A stretch of DNA of 64,000 nt from Herbaspirillum sp. SJZ107 (lineage in GTDB: Bacteria; Pseudomonadota; Gammaproteobacteria; Burkholderiales; Burkholderiaceae_D), in NCBI RefSeq assembly GCF_006715485.1, contig NZ_VFNH01000001.1:248001-312000 (forward strand). Direction: 5' to 3'. The position numbers and the translations under genes were made by a program. Below, piece by piece: positions 8,855 to 18,210 of the stretch; position 1 is the first letter of the stretch; every line of letters starts with the position of its first letter. Under the pieces are notes generated by a model. The model saw nothing but the letters and a program-made list of their open reading frames with translations. It was not told the DNA's origin and made no database searches.

Positions 8855-9823
8855 ATGACCTTCACCCGCAGAACCCTGCTGGGCGCCGCCATGCTCGCCG
8901 CAGCATGTGCCGGCAGCGCCCTCCCGGCCTTTGCCGCCAAACCCCTCACCATCGGTTTCTCCCAGGTCGGCGCCGAAAGCGAATGGCGCACCGCCAACAC
9001 CGCCTCGATCAAGGCCGCCGCCAAGCAGTCCGGCATCAACCTGAAGTTCGCCGACGCCCAGCAGCAGCAGCAGAACCAGGTCAAGGCGATCCGCTCCTTC
9101 ATCGCCCAGCGCGTCGACGTGATCGCGTTCTCGCCGGTGGTCGAAACCGGCTGGGAGACCGTGCTGCGCGAAGCCAAGAACGCCAAAATCCCGGTGATCC
9201 TGACCGACCGCGCGGTCAAGGTCAGCGATCCCTCGCTGTACGTCAGCTTCATCGGTTCCGATTTCGTGGAAGAGGGCCGCCGCGCCGGGCGCTGGCTGCA
9301 GGATTACGCCAAGAAGAACCCGAACAAGCAGCTGAACATCGTCGAGCTGCAGGGCACCACCGGCGCCGCGCCGGCCAACGACCGCAAGAAGGGGTTTGCC
9401 GAAGTCATCGCCGGCAATCCGAAGATGAAGATCATCCGCTCGCAGACCGCCGACTTCACGCGCACCAAGGGCAAGGAAGTGATGGAAGCCTTCCTGAAGT
9501 CGGAGGGCAAGAACATCAACGTGCTGTACGCGCACAACGACGACATGGCGATCGGCGCGATCCAGGCGATCGAGGAAGCCGGCCTGAAGCCGGGCAAGGA
9601 CATCGTCATCGTCTCGATCGACGGCGTGCGCGGTGCCTTCGAGGCCATGATGCAGGGTAAGCTGAACGCCACCGTGGAATGCAATCCGCTGCTGGGGCCG
9701 ACCCTGATGCAGACCGCGCAGGCGGTTGCCGCCGGCAAGCCGGTCGCGCAGCGCATCACGGTCACCGAGGGCGTGTTCCCGGCCGAAGTCGCGGCCAAGG
9801 AATTCCCGAACCGCAAATATTGA
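8855..9823 (+). CDS. ytfQ: Furanose ABC transporter, periplasmic binding protein (YtfQ-like)
   Basis: A 322-residue periplasmic binding protein of the ribose/galactofuranose type (Peripla_BP_4). It starts MTFTRRTLLGAAML and has a signal peptide cut after PAFA. The mature part opens with LTIGFSQVGAESEWR and includes ADAQQQQQNQ and HNDDMAIGAI, strongly recalling E. coli YtfQ, which binds galactofuranose. ATG 8855 has GGAG eight bases upstream; the in-frame GTG 8852 is the alternative, and a longer ATG start at 8801 would lie inside the promoter region. Given the arabinofuranosidases upstream, the ligand may be an arabinofuranose as well as galactofuranose. It begins the importer operon. Confidence 0.88.
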   Translation: MTFTRRTLLGAAMLAAACAGSALPAFAAKPLTIGFSQVGAESEWRTANTASIKAAAKQSGINLKFADAQQQQQNQVKAIRSFIAQRVDVIAFSPVVETGWETVLREAKNAKIPVILTDRAVKVSDPSLYVSFIGSDFVEEGRRAGRWLQDYAKKNPNKQLNIVELQGTTGAAPANDRKKGFAEVIAGNPKMKIIRSQTADFTRTKGKEVMEAFLKSEGKNINVLYAHNDDMAIGAIQAIEEAGLKPGKDIVIVSIDGVRGAFEAMMQGKLNATVECNPLLGPTLMQTAQAVAAGKPVAQRITVTEGVFPAEVAAKEFPNRKY

Positions 9824-9830
9824 GCCGGCC

Positions 9831-11351
9831 ATGACGGCCCTCAGTAGCGGCATGCAGCCGGTGCTCGACGTCACCGGCATCCACAAGCAGTTTCCCGGCG
9901 TGCGGGCGCTGTGCGACGCCGGCCTGCGCCTGTTCCCCGGCGAAGTGCACACGTTGATGGGCCAGAACGGCGCCGGCAAGTCCACGCTGATCAAGGTGCT
10001 CACCGGCGTCTACCAGCCCGACAGCGGCAGCATCCTGCTGGACGGCCGCCCGATCCGGCCGCGCTCGACCCAGGATGCGCAGGCGCTCGGCATCAGCACC
10101 GTCTACCAGGAAGTGAACCTGTGCCCGAACCTCTCGGTCGCGGAAAACATCTTCATCGGCCGCTATCCGCGCCGCTTCGGCTTCGTGGACTGGCGTTCGA
10201 TGCGGCGCCAGGCGGCCGAGCTATTGAAACGGCTGCAGATCGAGGTCGACGTCGGCAAGCCCCTGGCGAGCTATCCGCTGGCGATCCAGCAGATGGTGGC
10301 GATCGCGCGCGCCCTGCATACCGATGCCAAGGTGCTGATCCTCGACGAGCCGACCTCCAGCCTCGACGAAGCCGAGGTGCAGACCCTGTTCGGCGTGCTG
10401 CGCCGCCTGCGCGCGGAAGGGATGGCGATCCTGTTCGTCACCCACTTCCTGGACCAGACCTACGCGATCTCGGACCGCATCACGGTGATGCGCAACGGCG
10501 AGCGCGAAGGCGAATACCCGTGCGCCGAGCTGTCGCGCCTGGCCCTGGTGAACAAGATGATCGGGGCGCCGGCCGACGCCGAGCAAGGCGCTGCACAAGG
10601 TGAAGAAGCACGGGAGCGCGGCGAGGTGTTCCTGGCCGCCCACGGCATCGCCCGCAAGGGCGTGCTGCAGCCGGTCGATCTCGCACTGCACCGCGGCGAA
10701 CTGCTCGGCCTGGCCGGTTTGCTGGGGTCCGGCCGCACCGAGACCGCGCGCCTGCTGTTCGGCGCCGACCGCGCGGACGCCGGCAGCATCGACGTCGGCG
10801 GCAAGCGGGTCAAGCTGGCCAATCCGCGCGACGCGATCGCGCAGGGCATCGGCTACTGCTCGGAAGACCGGAAGCACGAGGGTGCGATCCTGCCGCTGTC
10901 GGTGCGGGAGAACTTAATATTGGCTTTACAGGCGCGCCAGGGCATCTGGCGCGCGATTCCGATGAAGCGCCAGCAGCAGCTGGCATCCGATTACGTCAAA
11001 TGGCTGGGCATCAAGACCGCCAGCATCGAGACCCCGATCGGCTCGCTCTCCGGCGGCAACCAGCAGAAGGTGCTGCTGGCGCGCTGGCTGGCCACCGAGC
11101 CGGGGCTGATGATCCTGGACGAACCGACGCGCGGCATCGACGTGCGCGCCAAGCAGGAAATCATGGATTACGTGAGTACCTTGTGCCGCAAGGGCATGTC
11201 GATTCTTTTCATTTCGTCGGAGCTGCCGGAAGTGCTGCGCGTGTCCGACCGCATGCTGGTCATGCGCGACCGCAAGGCGTGCGGCGAGTACCGCCGCGGT
11301 GAGCTGGACGAGACCTCGGTGCTGCAGGTGATCGCGGGAGAGGGCGCATGA
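9831..11351 (+). CDS. ytfR: Furanose ABC transporter, duplicated ATPase (YtfR-like)
   Basis: A 506-residue protein with two fused ABC domains, as in RbsA/AraG/YtfR. The first has Walker A GQNGAGKST and Walker B LILDEPTSSLD. The second has a degenerate Walker A (GLLGSGRTE), signature LSGGNQQK and Walker B MILDEPTRGID, the usual asymmetry of this family. The start ATG 9831 lies 7 bases after ytfQ with only a weak ribosome site; ATG 9852 (MQPVLDV) is possible. It energises sugar uptake at the inner membrane. Its stop overlaps the start of the first permease by four bases (ATGA). Confidence 0.92.
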   Translation: MTALSSGMQPVLDVTGIHKQFPGVRALCDAGLRLFPGEVHTLMGQNGAGKSTLIKVLTGVYQPDSGSILLDGRPIRPRSTQDAQALGISTVYQEVNLCPNLSVAENIFIGRYPRRFGFVDWRSMRRQAAELLKRLQIEVDVGKPLASYPLAIQQMVAIARALHTDAKVLILDEPTSSLDEAEVQTLFGVLRRLRAEGMAILFVTHFLDQTYAISDRITVMRNGEREGEYPCAELSRLALVNKMIGAPADAEQGAAQGEEARERGEVFLAAHGIARKGVLQPVDLALHRGELLGLAGLLGSGRTETARLLFGADRADAGSIDVGGKRVKLANPRDAIAQGIGYCSEDRKHEGAILPLSVRENLILALQARQGIWRAIPMKRQQQLASDYVKWLGIKTASIETPIGSLSGGNQQKVLLARWLATEPGLMILDEPTRGIDVRAKQEIMDYVSTLCRKGMSILFISSELPEVLRVSDRMLVMRDRKACGEYRRGELDETSVLQVIAGEGA

Positions 11352-12421
11352 CTACACGCGTCGATCCCGCCCTCGGCAAGCCCGAAGCGCCGGCCGCATC
11401 GCTGCGCACGGTCCTGCTCCAGCATCCGCTGCTGCGCCCGGCCGCGGCCCTGATCGTGCTGCTGGTGCTGGACGCGCTGCTGGTGCCCGGCTTCTTCCGC
11501 CTCGAGATCAAGGACGGCCACCTGTACGGCGCCCTGGTCGACATCCTGAACCGCGCGGCGCCGCTGATGCTGGCGGCGCTCGGCATGACGCTGGTGATCG
11601 CCACGCGCGGCATCGACATCTCGGTCGGCGCGGTGGTGGCGCTGTCCGGCACCGTCGCCGCGACCCTGATCGGCGGCACCATGGTGGTCAACAACGGCGT
11701 GCCCGAATACGTGGCGAACACGCCGATGGGCATGGCGCTGGCGGCCGCCGTCGGCGTCGCGCTGCTGTGCGGGCTGTGGAACGGGGTACTCGTGGCCGGC
11801 ATCCGCCTGCAGCCGATCGTGGCGACGCTGATCCTGATGGTGGCCGGGCGCGGCCTGGCCCAGCTGATCACCGACGGCCAGATCGTCACCGTGTATTACA
11901 AGCCGTACTTCTTCCTCGGCAGCGGCTACCTGGCCGGGCTACCGTTCTCGCTGTTCGTGGTGGCGGCGCTGTTCGCGCTGACGCTGCTGCTGGTGAAGAA
12001 GACCGCGCTCGGCCTGTTCATCCAGACGGTCGGCATCAATCCGGTGGCGGCGCGCCTGGCGGGCCTGCGCACGGCAACCCTGATCATCTTCGTGTACGTG
12101 TTCTGCAGCGCCTGCGCCGGGCTGGCGGGGCTCCTGATCACGTCCAACATCAAGAGCGCGGACGCGAACAACGCCGGCCTGCTGCTGGAGCTGGATGCGA
12201 TTTTGGCGGTCACGCTGGGTGGCACCTCGCTCGCGGGCGGCAAGTTCAGCCTGGCGGGCAGCATGATCGGCGCGCTGATCATCCAGACGCTCACGTACAC
12301 GATCTATTCGCTGGGCGTGCCGCCCGAAGTGAACATGGTGGTCAAGGCGATCGTCGTGTTCATCGTCTGCATTTCGCAGTCGGGTGAGTTCCGCCAGCTG
12401 CTCAAGAAGAGGACCGCATGA
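11348..12421 (+). CDS. ytfT: Furanose ABC transporter, permease (YtfT-like)
   Basis: A 357-residue inner-membrane permease of the ribose/arabinose importer family (BPD_transp_2) with about ten hydrophobic segments. The family landmarks are LGMTLVIATRGIDISVG near residue 80 and AVTLGGTSLAGGKF near residue 290. It overlaps the ATPase gene by four bases and the second permease by four bases (ATGA at 12418). The two different permeases form the heterodimeric channel, as YtfT and YjfF do in E. coli. Confidence 0.92.
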   Translation: MTTRVDPALGKPEAPAASLRTVLLQHPLLRPAAALIVLLVLDALLVPGFFRLEIKDGHLYGALVDILNRAAPLMLAALGMTLVIATRGIDISVGAVVALSGTVAATLIGGTMVVNNGVPEYVANTPMGMALAAAVGVALLCGLWNGVLVAGIRLQPIVATLILMVAGRGLAQLITDGQIVTVYYKPYFFLGSGYLAGLPFSLFVVAALFALTLLLVKKTALGLFIQTVGINPVAARLAGLRTATLIIFVYVFCSACAGLAGLLITSNIKSADANNAGLLLELDAILAVTLGGTSLAGGKFSLAGSMIGALIIQTLTYTIYSLGVPPEVNMVVKAIVVFIVCISQSGEFRQLLKKRTA

Positions 12422-13395
12422 GCGCACTCGCAAGCGGAGCACGCGGACTCTCTTCCGCGCCCTGGTTCACCTCGCTGGTGACGGTGATCCTGCTGGTGGC
12501 CATGCTCGGCATCGGCGGCGCCGCCTATCCGGGCTTCCTGTCGCTGCAGGTCGGCTTCAACCTGCTGATCGATAACGCCTTCCTGCTGGTCGTCGCGGTC
12601 GGCATGGGCTTCGTGATCCTGTCCGGCGGGATCGACCTGTCGGTGGGCTCGGTGCTGGCCCTGTCGACCATGATCACGGCCTGGCTGCTGCAGACGGCGC
12701 ACTGGCCGCCCGGCCTGGCCATCCTGGCGGTGCTGGTGCTCGGCGCGCTGTTCGGCGGCGCGATGGGCCTGATCATCCATTTGTTCAAGCTGCAGCCCTT
12801 CATCGTCACGCTGGCCGGCATGTTCCTGGCGCGCGGCTTGTGCTACCTGATCAGCACCGAGTCTATCACCATCGACCAGCCCTTCTTCGTCGCGGTGTCG
12901 CAGACCCAGGTGCCCTTCCTCGGCGGTTTCCTGTCGCCCGGCGCCGTGATCGCCCTGGTCGTGCTGCTGCTGGCGGTCTGGCTGGCGCATTTCACGGCCT
13001 TCGGCCGCGCCGTGTATGCGGTCGGCGGCAACGAGCAGTCGGCCGCGATGATGGGCCTGAACGTCGGCCGGACCAAGGTCGGCGTGTATGCGCTGAGCGG
13101 CCTGTGCGCGGCGCTGGGCGGGGTGCTGTTCGCGTTCTACATGCTGTCCGGCTACGGGCTGCACGGACAGGGCCTGGAGCTGGATGCGATCGCGGCGGTG
13201 GTGATCGGCGGCACGCTGCTCACGGGCGGCTACGGCTACATCGCCGGCGCGCTGTCGGGCGTGCTGGTGCTGGGCGCGATCCAGACCCTGATCGCCTTCG
13301 ACGGTACCCTCAGTTCGTGGTGGACCAGGATCGTGATCGGCGGGCTGCTGTTCGTGTTCTGCGTGGTGCAGAGGGTGATGGGCGGGCGCAGCTGA
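12418..13395 (+). CDS. yjfF: Furanose ABC transporter, second permease (YjfF-like)
   Basis: A 325-residue paralogue of the preceding permease with the same multi-pass layout. Landmarks are VGMGFVILSGGIDLSVGSV and VVIGGTLLTGGYGYIAG. It resembles YjfF, the second membrane subunit of the E. coli galactofuranose importer. The stop (TGA, 13393-13395) shares its last base with the start of the LysR gene, so regulator and transporter are probably one transcription unit. Confidence 0.92.
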   Translation: MSALASGARGLSSAPWFTSLVTVILLVAMLGIGGAAYPGFLSLQVGFNLLIDNAFLLVVAVGMGFVILSGGIDLSVGSVLALSTMITAWLLQTAHWPPGLAILAVLVLGALFGGAMGLIIHLFKLQPFIVTLAGMFLARGLCYLISTESITIDQPFFVAVSQTQVPFLGGFLSPGAVIALVVLLLAVWLAHFTAFGRAVYAVGGNEQSAAMMGLNVGRTKVGVYALSGLCAALGGVLFAFYMLSGYGLHGQGLELDAIAAVVIGGTLLTGGYGYIAGALSGVLVLGAIQTLIAFDGTLSSWWTRIVIGGLLFVFCVVQRVMGGRS

Positions 13396-14336
13396 TGGAC
13401 GCGTCGAATCCCAACTGGTTCCTGAAGGCGCGCCTCAAGACGCGCCAGCTGCTGCTCTTGATCGCCCTCGACGATTACCGCAACATCCACCGCGCCGCCG
13501 ACGAGCTGCACATGACCCAGCCCGCGGCGTCCAAGCAGATCAAGGACCTCGAGGAGATGCTCGAGGTGAAGCTGTTCGAGCGCCTGCCGCGCGGGATGGA
13601 GCCGACCATCTACGGCGAGACCATGATCCGCCACGCGCGCATGGCCCTGACCAGCCTGGCGCTGGCGCACGACGACATCGTCACGCTCAAGGCCGGGCTG
13701 TCGGGACAGGTCGAGGTCGGGGTGATCATGGCGCCGGCGATGGCGCTGCTGCCGCGCGCGATCGCGCGCGTGAAGGAAGACGCGCCGCTGCTGCGCATCG
13801 GCGTGCAGCTCGAGACCAGCAACGTCCTGCTGGATAAACTCCAGCACGGCACCCTCGACTTCATGATCGGCCGCATCTTCGATACCATCGACACCACGGG
13901 CCTGATCTACGAAGAGCTGACCGAGGAGCCGGCGTGCGCGGTGGTGCGGCCCGGTCACCCGCTGCTCGACAACGCCCAGCTGCAATTGAAGGACATTGCG
14001 CCGCTGCCCTGGATCCTGCCGCCGCACGGCAGCATCCTGCGCTACCGCTTCGACATGATGTTCCGCCGCGCCGGCCTGGAACCGCCGGCCAACGTGGTCG
14101 ACACCACGGCCATGCTGGTGATCACGGCGCTGCTGCAGCAGACCGATTCGCTCCACGTGATGCCGCTCGAGGTGGCGCAGTACTACGCCTCGCTGAACGT
14201 GATGCGCATCCTGCCGATCGAGCTGCCGTGCAAGATGGACGCCTTCGGCATCATCCGCCAGCGCGACCATTTATTGTCGCCGGGGGCCGACCTGTTGCTG
14301 CGCGCGGTGCGCTCGGCTGCCGCCGAAATTTATTGA
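13395..14336 (+). CDS. LysR-family regulator of the sugar locus
   Basis: A 313-residue LysR-type activator or repressor. The N-terminal winged helix spans about residues 12-72 with the recognition part DELHMTQPAASKQIKDLEE, followed by the effector-binding domain. ATG 13395 overlaps the YjfF stop (TGATG); the open frame continues upstream but covers the permease. Its place at the end of the importer operon suggests it senses a pentose-derived metabolite and controls this locus, like the GguR/GbpR-type regulators known beside similar transporters. Effector and sites are not deducible. Confidence 0.85.
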   Translation: MDASNPNWFLKARLKTRQLLLLIALDDYRNIHRAADELHMTQPAASKQIKDLEEMLEVKLFERLPRGMEPTIYGETMIRHARMALTSLALAHDDIVTLKAGLSGQVEVGVIMAPAMALLPRAIARVKEDAPLLRIGVQLETSNVLLDKLQHGTLDFMIGRIFDTIDTTGLIYEELTEEPACAVVRPGHPLLDNAQLQLKDIAPLPWILPPHGSILRYRFDMMFRRAGLEPPANVVDTTAMLVITALLQQTDSLHVMPLEVAQYYASLNVMRILPIELPCKMDAFGIIRQRDHLLSPGADLLLRAVRSAAAEIY

Positions 14337-14374
14337 GCAGGCGTTATCAGTCATTTACTTCTTTGCACCAAATT

Positions 14375-14457
14375 GTTGCATTGCAACCGTAATATCTACA
14401 AATAATTGCCATGTGTTAATTCTTAGCCATTGAATCCGCACCATACTGAGCCGTAAA
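14375..14457 (+). promoter_or_regulatory. Intergenic control region ahead of the chemoreceptor, with possible sigma-28 promoter
   Basis: The 185-base gap before the chemoreceptor is AT-rich. It has a perfect palindrome GTTGCA-T-TGCAAC (14375-14387). Further on, TGAA (14431-14434), a 15-base spacer and GCCGTAAA (14450-14457) approximate the flagellar sigma-28 consensus TAAA-N15-GCCGATAA. Chemoreceptors are commonly transcribed by sigma-28, which makes the match plausible, but two positions deviate. Confidence 0.35.
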
Positions 14458-14521
14458 TTGCTCGTGCGGTAAATACGGCAGCCACAGCGCCGCCTCGAAT
14501 CGGATTCAAGCGGAGATAAGA

Positions 14522-16285
14522 ATGAACATCGGAAATCTAAAAATTGGAACGCGGCTCGCCATCGGTTTTGGCGCGATCTGCGCAGCCCTGGTATTCATGG
14601 TCGGGCAGGGAACAGTCATGCTGGGCCGGGTCAACGATGGTACCGACGAGATCGTCAATCAGCGCATGCCGCGCATCGACTTGCCGACGCGCATGCAGAC
14701 TGAAATCAGTGATATCGCCCTTGCGGTACGCAACATGATGCTGAACGACGACCCGGCCGATCGCGCCAGGCAGGTCGAGGAGATCAGTTCCTCGCGCAAG
14801 GAAATCGAAGCCATCCTGCAGAAGCTGGACAGTCTCTTGCGCGATCCGAAGGCGCGTGAGGTGCTGGCCAAGCAGCAGGAAGCCGGTACGCGCTACCTGA
14901 AAGGCCAGGAAGAGCTGGTCCGCCTGATCAACGCCGGCGACGCGCCGGGAGCGAAGGCTTACCTGATCAAGGAACTGCGTCCGGCGCTGGCCGCGCTGAA
15001 GCTGGCAGTCGCCGAGCAGATCGCGGTGCAGAAGGGGCTGGCGCAGAAGAAGGCGCTCGAGGCCGAGCAAACCTATAAACAGACGCGTACCCTGATGATC
15101 GTGCTTGGCCTGGTCATCCTGGCCGCCGCTGCCGCGCTGGCGCGCTGGATCACGGTATCGATCACGCGTCCGTTGCGCCATGCGCTCGACGTCGCCAACG
15201 CGGTCGCTGCCGGCGACCTGACCAGCAAGGTCGACGCCAAGGGCGATTGCGAAGTGGCCCAGCTGCTGAAGGCGCTGAAGGCCATGAACGAGCAGCTGGT
15301 CGCGACCGTGGGCACGGTGCGCAGCAGCACCGATGCCATCGCCACCGCGTCGTCGGAAGTCGCCGCCGGCAACCTCGACCTGTCGGCGCGCACCGAGCAG
15401 CAGGCCGGCTCGCTGGAAGAAACCGCGTCGTCGATGGAAGAGCTGACCTCGACCGTGAAGCAGAACGCCGACAATGCGCGCCAGGCCAACACGCTGGCCG
15501 ACACCGCCAGCGGCGTGGCCGCACGCGGCGGCCAGGTGATCCAGGAAGTGGTGCAGACCATGGAACAGATCCACGCCGCCTCCGGCAAGATCGTCGACAT
15601 CATTTCGGTCATCGACGGCATCGCTTTCCAGACCAACATCCTGGCGCTGAACGCAGCGGTGGAAGCCGCCCGTGCCGGCGAGCAGGGCCGCGGCTTCGCC
15701 GTGGTGGCGGGCGAAGTGCGCAGTCTGGCGCAGCGTTCGGCCGCGGCGGCCAAGGAAATCAAGGGCCTGATCGGCGACTCGAGCGAACGCGTCGAAGCCG
15801 GCAGCCGGCTGGTGAAGGACGCCGGCGCCACGATGGAAGAAATCGTGACCAGCGTGCGCCACGTGGCCGACATCCTCAACGAGATCAGCTCGGCCAGTCA
15901 GGAACAGAGCGCCGGCATCCAGCAGGTCAACGAGGCGGTGACCCAGATGGACGGCGTGACCCAGCAGAACGCGGCGCTGGTCGAGGAAGCCGCGGCGGCC
16001 TCGCAATCGCTGCAGGAGCAGGCGGCGCGCCTGACCGAGGCGGTGGCGGTGTTCCGCCTGGATGCGCATGCGGGTGGCATGGCCGTGCAGCGGGCGCCGG
16101 TCGCGGCACCGGCACCGGCTGCGCCGCGCCTGGCGGTTGCGAAGCCGGCGGCTGCCAAGCGTGCGCCTGCGCCTGCGGTTGCCGCGCCGGCGGCAGCCAA
16201 GCCGGCTGCAAAACCGGCAGCCAAGGCGGCAAGCAAGCCGACGGCTGCGCGCGATGTGGTGGAGAGCGATTGGGAAGAGTTCTGA
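14522..16285 (+). CDS. Methyl-accepting chemotaxis protein with 4HB sensor
   Basis: A 587-residue chemoreceptor. It has an N-terminal membrane helix (about 12-32), a periplasmic four-helix-bundle sensor (about 35-185), a second membrane helix (LMIVLGLVILAAAAALA), a HAMP domain, and a long signalling domain. The conserved hairpin tip IDGIAFQTNILALNAAVEA lies near residue 365. The C-terminus is an Ala/Pro/Lys-rich flexible linker ending in DWEEF, matching the CheR/CheB-binding pentapeptide of full-length receptors. GGAGATAAG precedes the ATG. It follows the sugar locus and might sense a related ligand, but nothing in the sequence proves that. Confidence 0.93.
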   Translation: MNIGNLKIGTRLAIGFGAICAALVFMVGQGTVMLGRVNDGTDEIVNQRMPRIDLPTRMQTEISDIALAVRNMMLNDDPADRARQVEEISSSRKEIEAILQKLDSLLRDPKAREVLAKQQEAGTRYLKGQEELVRLINAGDAPGAKAYLIKELRPALAALKLAVAEQIAVQKGLAQKKALEAEQTYKQTRTLMIVLGLVILAAAAALARWITVSITRPLRHALDVANAVAAGDLTSKVDAKGDCEVAQLLKALKAMNEQLVATVGTVRSSTDAIATASSEVAAGNLDLSARTEQQAGSLEETASSMEELTSTVKQNADNARQANTLADTASGVAARGGQVIQEVVQTMEQIHAASGKIVDIISVIDGIAFQTNILALNAAVEAARAGEQGRGFAVVAGEVRSLAQRSAAAAKEIKGLIGDSSERVEAGSRLVKDAGATMEEIVTSVRHVADILNEISSASQEQSAGIQQVNEAVTQMDGVTQQNAALVEEAAAASQSLQEQAARLTEAVAVFRLDAHAGGMAVQRAPVAAPAPAAPRLAVAKPAAAKRAPAPAVAAPAAAKPAAKPAAKAASKPTAARDVVESDWEEF

Positions 16286-16335
16286 TCTCCGCCGGCTGAA
16301 ATCGGTGTAGCCGGTACCATCGCACCATTAATCAA

Positions 16336-16437
16336 CGTCGCCCCCGCGCAGGCGGGGGTCCAAGTTTCCATGAGCAGCCTTTAGCACGCGCTATGGGACC
16401 GCAACGAACTTGGACCCCCGCCTTCGCGGGGGCGACG
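16336..16437. repeat. Paired-palindrome repeat, copy 2
   Basis: Two long inverted arms, 16336-16366 and 16407-16437, face each other across a 40-base loop. Each arm is itself a GC-rich hairpin (CCCCCGCGCAGGCGGGGG on the left). The outer ends read CGTCG...CGACG and the inner ends AAGTT...AACTT. It is the same family as 2779-2857 and 18211-18287, though with a longer and unrelated loop. It lies between the chemoreceptor and the FAH gene. Confidence 0.85.
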
Positions 16438-16550
16438 TGCTTGGTGCGGGGACGGCGTGCTTCTCGATCCTCGCAAAGATGGCGATTGTGATACGCTTTC
16501 CGATGCGCCTGAGACACAGGCCCCGGACCATCGTCTTTACAAGGATCAGC

Positions 16551-17258
16551 ATGACCGCCTTCGTCATTACCCCGCCCGCCACCCCGGCCCTCGCCGTGGC
16601 CGGTTCCGACCAGACCTTCCCCGTGCGCCGCGTGTTCTGCGTCGGCCGTAACTACGCCGCCCACGCGCGCGAAATGGGCAGCGATCCGAGCCGCGAACCG
16701 CCGTTCTTCTTCACCAAGCCGGCCGATGCCGTGGTGCCGGCCAGCGGCAGCGTGCCGTATCCGCCGTCGACGCAGGAACTGCACCACGAAGTCGAACTGG
16801 TGGTGGCCTTGAAGGGCGGCGGCACCGACATCGCGCCGCAACAGGCGCTCGACCTGGTATGGGGCTATGGCGTTGGCCTCGACCTGACCCGGCGCGATCT
16901 GCAGGCGATCGCCAAGAAGGACGGCCGGCCGTGGGACATGGCCAAGGGTTTCGATGCCTCGGCGCCGTGCAGCCCGCTGCAGCCGGTGAGCGCGGTCGGC
17001 CACCCGGACGATGCTGCCATCTGGCTCGAGGTCAACGGCCAGCGCAAGCAGGAAGGCAACCTGAACGAGATGATCTGGCCGGTGGCCGACGTCATCGCCT
17101 ACCTGTCGCGCTTCGTCGCGCTGGCGCCGGGTGACCTGATCTACACCGGCACCCCGTCCGGCGTCGATGCCCTGAATCCGGGCGACCGCGTGCGCGGCGG
17201 CGTCGACGGCGTGGCCACCTTCGAACTGGAAATCGGCCAGGCCGCCGCGGGCCGATGA
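16551..17258 (+). CDS. FAH-family hydrolase (fumarylpyruvate hydrolase-like)
   Basis: A 235-residue single-domain member of the fumarylacetoacetate hydrolase superfamily. Landmarks are VGRNYAAHAREMG, the metal-binding ELHHEVELVVAL (Glu-x-Glu), DLTRRDLQ and the C-terminal YTGTPSGVDALNPGD. AAGGA lies five bases before ATG 16551; the open frame continues upstream into the repeat and is not credible there. Family members cleave C-C bonds of acylpyruvates, for example fumarylpyruvate to fumarate and pyruvate. It overlaps the next gene (ATGA), so the two enzymes are translated together. Substrate unknown. Confidence 0.85.
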   Translation: MTAFVITPPATPALAVAGSDQTFPVRRVFCVGRNYAAHAREMGSDPSREPPFFFTKPADAVVPASGSVPYPPSTQELHHEVELVVALKGGGTDIAPQQALDLVWGYGVGLDLTRRDLQAIAKKDGRPWDMAKGFDASAPCSPLQPVSAVGHPDDAAIWLEVNGQRKQEGNLNEMIWPVADVIAYLSRFVALAPGDLIYTGTPSGVDALNPGDRVRGGVDGVATFELEIGQAAAGR

Positions 17259-18196
17259 GCGCGCAGCCGCAGGTCGACCTGCTGCAGATCGGCGCGTTCC
17301 CGCCCGAGGTGCAGGCGCAGATCGACGCCGAATTCCGCTGCCTGTCCGTGGCCGACCTGGAACGCGACCCGGCGCTGGCGGCGGGCATCCGCGGCGTGGT
17401 CACGCGCAGCAACCTGGAGGTGCCGGCGGCGCTGGTCGAGCGCCTTCCCGGGCTGGAAATCATCGCCACCAACGGCGTCGGCTACGACCTGATCCCGCTC
17501 GGCCTGGCGGCCGGACGCGGCATCGTGGTGACCAATACGCCCGACGTGCTGAACGCCGCCGTGGCCGAGCTGTGCGTGGGCACGCTGCTGTCGCTGCTGC
17601 GCCGCCTGCCGCAGGCCGACCGCTTCGTGCGCGAAGGCCGCTGGGCCGGCGCCGCTTTTCCGCTGTCGACCAGCCTGGCCGGCAAGCACGTCGGCATCGT
17701 CGGCCTGGGCCGCATCGGCAAGGACATCGCGCGCCGCCTCGAACCCTTCGGCGTGGCGCTGGCCTACCACGGCCGCAGCGACCAGAACCTGGCCTGGCGC
17801 CACGAGCCGGACCTGGCCGCGCTGGCGCGCGACGTCGACATCCTGATCGTGGTGGCGCCGGGCGGCGCCGAGACAGCGCACCTGGTCGATGCGCGCGTGC
17901 TGGCGGCACTCGGGCCGCAGGGCTGGCTGGTGAACGTGGCGCGCGGCTCGGTGGTCGACCAGGCCGCGCTGCTGGATGCGCTGGAGCAGGGCACCATCGC
18001 CGGCGCGGCGCTGGACGTGTTCGACAACGAACCGGCCATCGACCCGCGCTTCTTCACGCTCGACAACGTGATGCTGACGCCGCACCTGGGCAGCGCCACG
18101 CGCGAGACGCGGGCGGCGATGGCGCAGCTGATGCTGGATAATTTGCGGTCGTGGTTCAGGAGTGGGCGGGCGCTGACGCCGGTCGTCCTGAAATAA
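17255..18196 (+). CDS. D-isomer-specific 2-hydroxyacid dehydrogenase (glyoxylate/hydroxypyruvate reductase-like)
   Basis: A 313-residue dehydrogenase. It has the Rossmann motif GIVGLGRIGKDIARRL near residue 150, an HGR after beta-2 (basic, suggesting NADP use), the catalytic Arg in LVNVARGSVVDQ, Glu in DVFDNEP and His in LTPHLGSATRE. It reduces 2-oxoacids such as glyoxylate or hydroxypyruvate. The four-base overlap with the FAH hydrolase suggests it handles an oxoacid product of that enzyme. Exact substrate is open. Confidence 0.87.
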   Translation: MSAQPQVDLLQIGAFPPEVQAQIDAEFRCLSVADLERDPALAAGIRGVVTRSNLEVPAALVERLPGLEIIATNGVGYDLIPLGLAAGRGIVVTNTPDVLNAAVAELCVGTLLSLLRRLPQADRFVREGRWAGAAFPLSTSLAGKHVGIVGLGRIGKDIARRLEPFGVALAYHGRSDQNLAWRHEPDLAALARDVDILIVVAPGGAETAHLVDARVLAALGPQGWLVNVARGSVVDQAALLDALEQGTIAGAALDVFDNEPAIDPRFFTLDNVMLTPHLGSATRETRAAMAQLMLDNLRSWFRSGRALTPVVLK

Positions 18197-18210
18197 GCTG
18201 GTTTAGAAAC

